Assembly (NCBI GenBank): GCA_016801885.1
Contig: CM028889.1
Location: 27,038,001-27,102,000, forward strand
Reading direction: 5' to 3'
DNA length: 64,000 bases
Source: Toxotes chatareus
Lineage: Eukaryota > Chordata > Actinopteri > Toxotidae
The position numbers were made by a program, and so were the translations under genes. Positions 35,298 to 45,861 of this stretch are shown one piece after another. Below the pieces are notes generated by a model. It did no database searches. It saw only the letters and a list, made by a program, of their open reading frames with translations, and was not told the origin of the DNA. The number at the start of each line of letters is the position of its first letter. Position 1 is the stretch's first letter.

Positions 35298-35626
35298 CCT
35301 ACGTAAGTAAGCCTGGTAAGGCTTTTTTTCTCGTCTCAACGTGATGCATTTGTGTACGTATTTTAACGTTTGTAGGTTTTATGCTGAATTTTTTCACATC
35401 CTAGGGGGCGCTGCAGAGTCCTTTGGCCGCGCCCGGTTGTATGAACAGTGTCAAACAAGAATTTTCATTGGGGGAAAATTTCTGGTAAAGTTTGGTGACT
35501 TTTTGAGCACGTTCAGGGGGTCAAATTAGTCGACAAAGCGGCGGAAGAAAAATAAAATAGGAGAATAATAATAATCCCTTCAGTTACAATAGGGCTTTGC
35601 ACGAATTTCATTCTCGGACCCTAAAT
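35298..35626 (+). mobile_element. Dispersed teleost repeat (3' portion), abutting the array
   Basis: The stretch contains GGGGGCGCTGCAGAG, a GCCGCGCC segment, GCGGCGGAAGAAAAATAA followed by AATAATAATAAT, and then CAATAGGGCTTTGCAC and CTCGGACCCTAA. This order (gggggcgct, gcggaagaaaaataat, caataggg, cggaccctaa) matches a repeat common in fish genomes. I cannot name the superfamily with confidence. It has no coding capacity. The terminal CTAA and possible terminal hairpin (TGCACG ... CTCGG) would allow a Helitron-like reading, but this is speculative. Confidence 0.5.
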
Positions 35627-36159
35627 ATAGTTAGATTTCCAAAATAAATAAATAATAATAAAAAGATCACGGGATAATTCTTTTCTTTCACGTGACATTA
35701 AAATGGAGCTTTGGCTGGAGGTTCTATGAACTACTTAAAACTGGAATTTTGGGGGAGTAGCTATTGAAACATCATCAAATGTAGTCAGCATTAATGCTTC
35801 AAAACCGTCATCCTCATTTAGCTTAACTGCTGCATTTGATTTAAGGACTTTTGGGATGATTTGAGTATGAATTATGAAACATGTTACAGTTGTCATGCAT
35901 GCTTGAGGTTTCTGAAGTAATAGCCAGAAAACTAGAACATGTATTCCACTGTCACCTGCTTATTAAATGTCTGTTGGGTCAAAGAAGCCTGAGAATCAGA
36001 TTTTTGAACATGAATGATAAGTTGATTTTCGGTTTGATTTTGCTTTAAAGTGGCCTTAGTAATCCACATCAGAACATCACTGTCGTGTTACACTAACATT
36101 GGCTTTTTCCATTATGAAATCCGCTTGGTTCCATTAAGCTGTTTACTCTCTCTCTCTTC

Positions 36160-36205
<46 letters not shown>

Positions 36206-37003
36206 TTTTTGCACACATAAGCACACAAATAAATATACATAAGCTGTACACGTGTGTGCACACAGACCCAAATTGCTCACTTCAAGACTCAGTGAAATTT
36301 TAAAAAAACACACACATTTTATACATAATCCATATGTGAGAATTTGCTTTGATGTGGCAAACCAGAGTGAGGGCTAATGGAGCTCACCCACAACAATGGA
36401 GCACACTTAAATGGCATGTCTGCCTGAGGGAAATCACTTTGCTTCAGCTCCAGCTCCTTCCTGCTCTCACTGGGGAGTCTGCTGATGCACCACAACTGGA
36501 TTACTTATGATTAGTCACCTTGTATTTATTTGTAATTAGTTTGTCTTCATTCTGCCGCACGCTTTTGATTGTCATTTACCTCAGTGTGCTTGGGAGATTT
36601 TTATGGCAGGCTAAATGTTGTGTTCTTTATTTTATTTAGAAATATCAGCTTCTGCCCATACAGCTTTCTCTCTTTTTGTGTACTGTATCAGAAATAATAT
36701 ACATAACACCTTCCTGATGCTTTATGATAATAACTTCAACACATTTTATAGATTTAGCTATGGACAACATAAAGGGTTTATGAGAATAGGCAGCTTTTGT
36801 CTAGAACCCCTTTCTTTACTTGTGTAACAGATGTCAGTTCTTGCTCATTCATGAACTGAACCAAAAGCCTCTACTGAATATTAAGCCATTATACTATATA
36901 CTACCCTTTGAAAACAAGCTCCTTCCATTTGAAAAACTGTTTACATACAGAAACATGGTGGGACAGCAGCTTGACACCACAGGTGGCACTATCCTCAAAA
37001 ATT
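35627..37003. other. Non-coding stretch right of the array
   Basis: No gene seen. It contains a compound CT/CA microsatellite and AT-rich single-copy-looking sequence. Short open frames have no family features. Confidence 0.5.
36145..36204. repeat. (CT)n(CA)n compound microsatellite
   Basis: About 40 bases of mostly CT repeats run directly into about 10 CA repeats. Confidence 0.95.
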
Positions 37004-37037
37004 AAAATGAAGAGTGATGTTAGCCATCCTGAGACAC
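37004..37037 (+). repeat. 34-bp direct repeat, right copy
   Basis: Same orientation as 13856-13889, one mismatch in 34 bases. Similarity stops after GAGACAC on the right and before AAAAT on the left. Confidence 0.7.
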
Positions 37038-37384
37038 CTGAGGCTCAATTCGCTCCTGTGAGCAAATAGCTATAAAGAAGCTGAAACACGTAACTTATAG
37101 TGTACATACCATGATCTGGTCCAGTGGAACTACAACCACAGCCATGCAGCTGTACTGAGTACTTGGTGTTTTATTTTGGTAAAAGTTTCATAGAAACCAC
37201 ACCCAGTGCTTTAACACATGTACTGACAGTTTTCCATCTACAAAGGAGTAACATTTACTGCTAAGAAATAGCAAAATAACGCTTGTCTTGTGGTGCACAC
37301 ACAGGGGTCTGTTGGAAGCAAGGGGTCAATATTTTTCATCAAAACTTGGAGCAGGCACCAAGACAAAAACAAAAAAGAGATGGA

Positions 37385-37692
37385 AAAGCACCTGGTTAGC
37401 TGTGCTTAGCATAGTGACTGGAAACAGGAGGAAACATCTAGCCTCTGTAACAAAACCCACCTATGTTCTTAACATACATCTTATAACATGTTTGTTTAAT
37501 CCCTTCAAGAACAGAAGTATCAGGCCAAGGTAGCTGGTTCCTGTCTTTGAGCCAAGCTATGCTAACCAGCTACTGGCTGTAGCCTTGTATTTAACAGACA
37601 GAAATGAGAGTGGTACCCATCTTGTCATTTGACTGTCTGCCAGAGAGCGAGTAAGGATAGTTTCCAAAATGTTGAACTATTCCCATAACAGT
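37385..37692 (+). repeat. Dispersed teleost repeat fragment
   Basis: Contains GCTTAGCATAG, CTAGCCTCTGTAACAAAA, CCACCTA, GTTTGTTTAATCCC, GCTATGCTAACCAGC, CTTGTATTTAACAGACA and ATGTTGAACTATTCC. I recognise these as parts of a short non-autonomous repeat found in many fish genomes. It is diverged, has no coding capacity, and its ends are approximate. Confidence 0.55.
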
Positions 37693-39258
37693 TAATGAGC
37701 ATTTAAAAGAGAATAATTAACATTCCTTTAACATGGTTGCCTCTTTGAACTGTAGCTAACTTTAACCGCTTTGAGAGGTTTAGCACAAAGATAATGAGAC
37801 TGAGTTCCTCCTCGTTCTGCACTGACATCCTACAGAACATACATTATTACAACATGGCAGTTCTACAACGTGGATAATTGTTCGTTTTATGTGAGCTCAT
37901 GTTTCCCAGACCATATCATAAATAACCTTTTTAGTATGAACCATTTCCTATATGAAACTTACTTCAAGCCATCACTCAACTTTCATTTCTTTATTTGTTC
38001 CTTCATTAGTTCATCCATCCATCTGTTTTCTTGGCCAGTCTTGATCAGATTTTGCCAAAACCTGTGAAAATTATGCATCTCACCATCGCGTTCCAGCATT
38101 TCTGTAATTACACTGATGAGGTCCAAGGGGTTTTGTCTGTTCCTTTGTTCATTTGTATCTCATAAACCATTTATCACATTTTGACAAAACTTGGGCAAAT
38201 TATCCACCTTAGACTGAACTCCATTTTCCCCCTAAATCATACTGATTGCAGGTCAAAATATAATGATTTAAAGGAATTTACTATGGACTGCAGGGATCAG
38301 GCCGAGTACTTGGCTAGGCAGGGCCTATAAATGTATTTTTAAAAAATGTATTCCTGTAAAAGTCTGATTTACCTACAGTTTACTATAGTTAGTACATGTG
38401 CTTGGTATTCAGAAGGACAGAATCCAGGCTTTCAATGAAACCTGAAGCCCCTTAAAACACCATAATGGTGTGAAATGTGGTTCATAATTGTCTTGTGTCA
38501 GCCCACTGTGGAATCAGCAAACAACTTAAAATAGTGCCTGGGTTGGGGGGCTCAGTTACTTAGTAGGGTGTTCGATAACACTGAGAGGGACATGCAAATA
38601 TTGGTAAGGCAATTAATGGCAGTCATGTTTGGCCTAAAGTAGCAGGTAACTCTATCCTCTCCATTATGTATGCTGTGAACTCCAGTGCAAGGAGCACTGT
38701 TAAAGCTTTCCTTTTTACTGTTAAAAGGCTTCTTACCTCCTGACGAAAAGAGGCTCACTTTACGCTCAGATGTCCTTCTCAGTGGAAGTGCACTCATAAT
38801 GCAGTGAGAGAAACTAAGCACCTCCTGTGCCCAGGACTCTTATCTTCTTAAAGCCACATTTAGGGGAAACTGTTTACATGCAGTAGTGTTTCTCAAAAAA
38901 TTACGTGAATAAATCAGTTTCTTCCCATATGAAAACTTTGCTTAGATTTTCTAAAAATGTGTAAAAAATATCAGTTTTCATTTTTTAAACTGAACATTCA
39001 TACCATAATGACACTCAACTATTATAAGATTAGGACATTTAATCATTTTATAAACAAGTAACTTCATCATCTTTTACAAAGAAAAAATAAATACACTAAG
39101 GAATGGGAGCCACTCTTTCTCCATTGACATAAATGTTTATTTCACTAGGGAATATTACAAACATGCCATCTGGGCTCAGGCAGCTTTTATGAGATGTTAT
39201 TGAAAAAATGAGCATAAATACAAAAGGAATGAGATAGTCAACATTCATGTTATGTTTT

Positions 39259-39259
<1 letters not shown>
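37693..39259. other. Non-coding stretch with an old internal duplication
   Basis: No gene seen. Two diverged copies of a segment lie about 130 bp apart: GATTTTGCCAAAACCTG near 38047 and CATTTTGACAAAACTTGG near 38178, each followed by a similar AATTAT(G/C)CA(T/C)C stretch. This suggests an ancient short tandem duplication or a diverged repeat. Confidence 0.4.

Positions 39260-39344
<85 letters not shown>
39260..39344. repeat. (AC)n microsatellite, about 42 units
   Basis: An 85-base pure AC run, the longest simple repeat in the window. It creates a spurious Cys-Val open frame on the minus strand. Confidence 0.97.
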
Positions 39345-39346
<2 letters not shown>

Positions 39347-42300
39347 TCTCTCCTTTTACTGGTTTGACTCTTGAAAAGCATTCCTTGTTCCATTTTCCCC
39401 CATTCTCCTCAAGAATGTAGTAACAATAATAATGCATTAAGTGGGCTGAGTACTCTAAACACTCAGAGCTTCCTCTCACAATAAGTGCAGAACCAGTTTG
39501 CCTGCTGTTGAAAGCATCTTACAGAGTCCTACAGAGAGTGGAGAGTTTGTCCCTACACCCCCACCCCTCTTTCTCTGTCTCATACTCACACACACTCACA
39601 CACCAGACTCCTACACACTGTCTGTGACTCTGGATGATGAAACAAAAACACTGTCAGACTCAGAGTCTTGCACTGTCCGGTGAATCAGAAGACCTCAACA
39701 TGTGATATCATGGTTTTTGTGCAGGCGTCCTGTGATGCCTGCAGAAATAGTCCCATCTGAGTTCCAGTGCACATCGTGCTCCTGTCTGCTGGAGCCACCA
39801 GCATGGCGCAGCTCTGAGCAGGGGGTTAAATCCCCCATAAGAACACCAAAAGGTCACCAAATGCTGTTGTTTATCAGACATCCTAAAATGAAGCACTGAG
39901 TGGGTATCCTGTGGTTTGATTTCAGCCCCTCTGCAGCATCGCAAATGCACCATAATGATTATCCTAATACTCCTCTTTACACAAACACTGCCTAAAAATA
40001 AAAAAAGAAGTAGGGCTGTAAATTTCAAGGAATTTCCGTAATTGATTATTGGATATGTTAACAATCAATGATTGGTTACCTGTAAAAAAAAAAGAATGAA
40101 CTGAAAATATATATTCTCCCATAAAAATTGAGTGGTTAAAGCTTTTTTTTTTTTAATTGTAGAGGTAAAGAGAAAAAGAGGGAAAAGGTGAGTGGGTGGG
40201 GAATCTTTATTAAATTCTGGATAGCTAGCTAAACTACAAAGATGCCGGACAACAAATTGGATGGATTCAAAGTGTTTTTGTGACGCCTGCAACCTTTTGT
40301 TGATGATAAAAAAGAGCTGATCTAAGCATTTCTTGAATGAAAGCTGGAAAGACATTTCCAGTCCAGACCAGCAGCTCAACTGTACAAGTAGAAACCAGGA
40401 ATTTCTCGAGTCTTTGAAACTGGAGCCATTAAAGAGCACTAAATCAAGTTGCCTGTTGTCTCAGCAAAGGACTGTGTGATTTGGCATTATTGTTGTAATT
40501 ACAAGGAAGGTAGTAGGATCTGCGTTAGATCTCCCTGTCTATGCCCTTTACACACATACACACACAGACACACACACACACAAATGCAAAGAGAGAGTGA
40601 GAAAGACAAGCACTTCAGGAAGAGAAAATATACCTGAGGGATAGCTTCTGTCTTTGATTTCATAGCTCTACACTGCCAAAGTCCTAAATTAACTTAAATA
40701 CCATAGTGCTATAAAAAAAGAGGATGGGCTGGTGGTGTGTGTTTGAGGGTGTGTTCATCTAAGTTGTGTCTGTTAATCATTGCTTTTTTCCCCAATGTGT
40801 CTCTTCTTTTTGCTGCCGTTGTCACACTGTATTACAGGAAGTACGTCATGAATGTAAAGCACAACAGATTTCACAAATTCCCAAAGACAAAAATGCAAAG
40901 CACAAGACCTGGAGGTGGAATTTCTAATCATCCCCCAGTCAATGACCTATACATGTAATTATGGGACCAGTTCAAGCAGCTTCCCTGAAGAATGTCCTGT
41001 ACCATCACTTCATCGCCTCAGAACTGATGTTTTTTTTTTTTTAGGCATTACAGCTCGCTGTTTCTTCATATGTCACAAAGATTCAGAATCTGCGACCTGA
41101 AACAGCCTGAGGAGAGCGACTTCACAGGCAGTTTCCTCGGGGACTAATGTGTTTTCAGAGCGGCGACCATCTTTTTCCCTGTTTAATGAGCTCAGTCATA
41201 AATAAATGCATGGCCTTAATTAGCCTGCGTGTGGTGGGGGCACTGGAATTAGTGTGGAGCTGTGGAGATGGAGGCTCCATGCCCGAGTTCTTCTGGTGAT
41301 GGTGATCTGGGTGTGGGGAGGTGGCCTTTGAGCAGATGCTCTCCTCGCTCTCTGCTGGTTAAGGCTTCCACGACTCCCTCCTTTCATCTAAATCTATTAA
41401 GCTGCTTCGCACCAAGCCTCCTTGGCCAGTGGAGTGGCTCACGTTGGACAGTGGGCCAAACCTGGGCCAAAGAGTGATCTGTTTTTTTTAAGGTGATTAG
41501 ATCGGAATGATGAAATTAAACTAAAATTAAACCTTTTCTTTTAATGGGCATCATATTTTTGTGGTTATGAAAGTGAAAACAAAGGAAAACTAAAAATTAT
41601 TAACTAATCTGTGTGCTAAACAATTTCTCTATCTCTTATACTAATTGTGTCTTCAGCTCTGAGCTACCATGTTCTTTAATTTCTTTTTCTTTAATATTTT
41701 ATCTTTAATTGAATTAATTAAATTCAGTTCATTCAGCTAGTTATAAAATATATAACATTTCTTTGTATCTGATTTCAGTTGCTAACCAACCACTGCAAGC
41801 ATATCCATAAAATTATATCTATTAAATAGCTAATTTAGGCTATTAACATGTTGTAGCTAAGGCTAGCAATGGGAGTAATGATTTTAGAACAATGCGTGGA
41901 TTGTCTGTCCACATTGTGCGAACACAGCATTAACACCTTTCTAATTGCTTAAGTACAGTGTCTATTTTTCACTTTAACGCGATGTATAGCTGTCATCACA
42001 TTTTTATGTCTTAATTATAAGCTGGTAAATAAAATATGAACACAATCCACAGTAACAATAGCAATAATACCTTTAGCTGAGGTGGAATCTAACAGCTACA
42101 CACTATAAACTGTAAACGCAAAGTTGGTGTTCTTTACAGCGACAGTAAAACCAGAGGGAAATCATTTAAATTGGTTCTTCAACTGACAAACAGAGGCATG
42201 GTTGTAATCCTGGCCAAAAGCTAACGTGTTAGCTTCCTGGCTGGTGGAGGCCAGAAATGCTAATGATGCTAATCTGCAGGCCACTTCAGCTGACCTGAGG

Positions 42301-42764
42301 GATGGACTTAGAGGCTTTTGCTTCTTTAAGTGACAAGTATCTACTTTAGAGTTAACATGAGAGTAAACAGTAAGACTCAGCGTCATAGACTCAGCTCACC
42401 ACAGTGGTCTTTTAGTATCTTCTTGCAATTATAATTAAAGCTCTGGGAATTATTAGGTTAGTCACACTGTGCTTCAGAAAACGTCTGTACTGTAACAGTG
42501 ACAGAAAGATTTAAATTGCTGATTGAGGGTTTGACTGATTGCCTTCAAGCGGAGGGCCAGAGGTCAGGTGAGGATCTCAGTGGGCAGCTGCAGTGAGAGA
42601 CAGGACCATTTACAGTATGCAGGTGGTGACAGAAACATTAGTGAAGTGGGCGAATGCCTTTTGGAGACTTGGTGACTAACTCTGCTCTCATATTGCATTC
42701 TAAGTTACAGTGCAACTATGAGAAGGCTGGGGGCTCCTCCTCCCCAGAGCTGACCAAAACCTGA
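39345..42764. other. Gene-poor stretch
   Basis: No exon is supported. It holds a short, interrupted CA tract at 40550-40581 and AT-rich sequence with TAAT cores at 41690-41860. Open frames here, including one at 39702-39899 with several cysteines, lack partner exons or recognisable domains. Confidence 0.5.
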
Positions 42765-42785
42765 ACACACACACACACACACACA
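42765..42785. repeat. (AC)n microsatellite
   Basis: About ten AC units. Confidence 0.9.
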
Positions 42786-44909
42786 GAGATGACTAACCAG
42801 CCTGGCTCTATCATCTCTCTTGACCAGAACATTACTGCTGCTGACCATGTAAACAGCTCCAGTGTAGTGCACCGCAGCACCATCTCAACACACATCAACA
42901 TTTGTCCAAAACAATTTGTGGAGAGTGGTCCTGGATCAGGGTTGTAAAAATACATTAGGAATAGACATTAGTAATATTGCAGGGCCATATGTGTGGCAGA
43001 CCATTGAGGTCACCTGACACTGAAGGTCACCTTTTTCAGTTGAAATTATTAAGTGCTTCCCCTCTAATCAGATGAGACATCCCACATGCTGCCCGTGCAC
43101 ATAGCAACCAGTTTATTTATAGGCTCCAAACTGAAATGACCAGTTGGTTTAATTTAATATTGAGCAATAGGATTATACATGGAAACAAATTACCTAAGTG
43201 GGGGTACTCACTACCAAAATCTTTTAACAATGATGGAAACCACGGACATGATGTCTCCCAGTATTATTTCATTATTGGGTTTAGCCTCTGCATCTGTCAG
43301 CTAGGCCTGGCTTCTGGATGGGCCCAGCTTGTGTCCAGACTGATGCACAGCTGCTAGCAGCTCACATAGACCTACGCCTTGGCCACCCCACACTCCAGGG
43401 TCATGAAGGGGAAGGGCAGCATCCTATCCCACCCACAACCACAGACTCCTATTTCCCAATTACACTTCAATTTCATAACCTGCTGCGGTCAAAAGAAACA
43501 AGCTGGATATGGAGAGTTTACATGTTTACGGCAATATCAGAACCAACAACGACTTTATCTGCACATCATGATATCTGTTATTGTGTGTCCCACCTGCTCC
43601 TGCTATTGAACAGAGCAACGATTCTGATGCTGAACCTCTTAAATGTGAGTAAGTGTGGACATTATTTAATCTGATGGAGTAAAAGGGCGGACATCAGCAT
43701 ACAAGCAGAAAGCTTAAAGACGTCGTAGTAAACCATTTCTCCTCTAAAAGAGTTGTGCTGGTGACAAGATTTTTTTTTTTATGAAGGAATGCAATTAGAC
43801 TTCAGCCTTAATATCTCAGAGGCTGTCACATTCTCAAACTACTCTGCCATGCTTGCCAACTGCAATCAGAAATAACTCAGTCCCTTCAACTTAATGAAAA
43901 ACAAGTACTTGGCTATAAACTTGTAGTCATCCTCTATCCAATCACATTGTCTTGAGTAATTAAAATGATTAGCTTAATTAGCTTAATTAACTAAATTTGA
44001 CTACAGGACATGGCCATATGGTGAAGAAAAACAAAGATGGGAGCTAATTAAAGTTAAAATAATGCAGGTTTTAATTAACTCAACCCTTAGGCATCAACAT
44101 TTTCAAATTTATCCAAGCTGATAATTAAAAAGTCCTCTTGCCCAAGCAACATTTCTTCTCTGAGCTAATTAAATCTGGAAATAAATTAGCAACATGACGC
44201 TCCAAATATTAATTCCTGCTAGAAGATGACTTCACTTTCTAATGAAATTAATTAGCTGCACTGGACCCTCAATCAGATGCCAGGCGCTGTCCGTGAGCAT
44301 AGACCTCATGTAATCTAGCGCTGGGCTAAGGGCCCGAGGGCAGAAATTTACAATTGTAATGAACACTCTTTAACTGTGTGTCTCTCTTAATACACCAAAT
44401 GAACATGTAGATCTATTTATGCCAAGGGCTCCCTCATTTATAAAGGAGTGGTAAGACCAGCTAGTTAAAACTTTCTTTTTTTTTTTCCAGAAAGAATGTG
44501 TAGTGCGAGAGAGCACATAACCACATAGCTGCCAAAAGCAATGCCAAGACCAGTTTCAGCAGCCTGTAAGGTTCCACAGGCTGTGCCTGTGTGTATGCCA
44601 GCCTATTACAGAAGACCCTCATGAATTCACCCCCCTACACTCTCTTGGCAGCTTAAAGGGATGACACTGTGGACGGGGGAAATGCAGTAAAATGTATCTG
44701 TCTGCATTTTCAAGTCTTTACTGTCCCCATTGCCTATGCATATAATTTACTGTATATACTTGGGCACCACTGTAAAACAAATTCCATTATCCACCATTAT
44801 GGCTATTTTTAAACAGATGTCTGACATGTGAGACACCTTAAAAATCAGAAATGGCATGATTTCATTTTATATTCTTATATATTTCTGGAGACCTCAAGTG
44901 GTTTGATTG
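42786..44909. other. Gene-poor stretch with an AT-rich enhancer-like segment
   Basis: No gene seen. From about 43920 to 44420 there is a dense series of TTAATTA, AATTAG and TAATTAA motifs, including a tandem AGCTTAATT pair near 43973-43988, next to more GC-balanced sequence. This composition is typical of vertebrate conserved non-coding elements bound by homeodomain proteins, but conservation was not tested. Confidence 0.4.
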
Positions 44910-44948
44910 TGGAAGGTGCTATATAAATAAAACTGAATTGAATTGAAA
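44910..44948 (+). repeat. LINE (L2-type) 3' tail fragment
   Basis: GTGCTATATAAATAAAACTG followed by GAATTGAATTGAA is the characteristic 3' end of fish L2-like LINEs. Only the terminus is recognisable, so this is a truncated, inactive copy. Confidence 0.6.
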
Positions 44949-45057
44949 GACTTATTTTAACATTGAGAATAAAATAGACACAGATTACTGCATCAGTGGA
45001 AAAGCAGGTTAAAACTTATTCAAATAGATTTTAAGATTATGATTACGAAGATAAGAT

Positions 45058-45100
45058 CAAGATGAAATTTTAATGATCCCCATAGGGAAAAACTGTTCTA
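45058..45100 (+). repeat. Possible LINE-tail relic
   Basis: TTTTAATGATCCCCATAGGGAAA resembles a frequently seen fish repeat terminus of the TTTATTGATCCC...GGGAAA type. It is short and diverged. Confidence 0.35.
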
Positions 45101-45821
45101 GTGTGCAATGAGTCTGCTACTATACTTTTTCTGATGGTAAAATATATCACATAATGTACTATAACTACTGTGAATGTACTACTGCAGTAAATCATATTAC
45201 AGTTAAAGTCAGCTTAAATAGAGATATCATTTAAATTTATACAACTAATTCACAGATATACAGTATGCCACAATTCACACTCCAAAGTGTTGCCTTATAT
45301 TTCTTATCACATAGGAGCAAAAATGTCATCCACGGCCTTTATCTTAACTGGTGCTGTCATTAATAAGATAATGTGCAGGCATGCAGCAGCACTACACTAA
45401 CCTGGAATGAGCACCAGCACCGTGGTGTCCACTTCTTGTTAGCACGCTGCTTTATTTTCAATAATTAAGTCAGGACAAGTCTCATGCTTAATGACACTGA
45501 TCAATATGATGCACTCTCTATTATTCAGGATCCACTAACCACATCAGCAGCCTGACACACAGACAAAGAGACGCAGACTGGACAGTAGGTGGTTCATTTG
45601 TACAACACAAAGAACCAAATATTACAACAGTCAAATAAAAGTGTAAAAATTCTCAGCTGCCCTGCAGATGTCCACTTTGTCCACAGCAATTGTTTTAAAA
45701 TTATTATTGAAAATTACATTTCAAATGAAGTGTAACGTTTGCAGGAGTCACACAATGCAGTGAAATTAAATGAAATTCAGTCAGCAGTGTCACGGGCAGA
45801 AAAGCAGGGAACACCCAAAGA

Positions 45822-45824
<3 letters not shown>

Positions 45825-45861
<37 letters not shown>
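45825..45861. repeat. (AC)n microsatellite
   Basis: About 18 AC units. Confidence 0.95.

Noticed and set aside
39096..39479. 127-codon minus-strand open frame with a long Cys-Val repeat
   Set aside because: It is a translation of the AC microsatellite.
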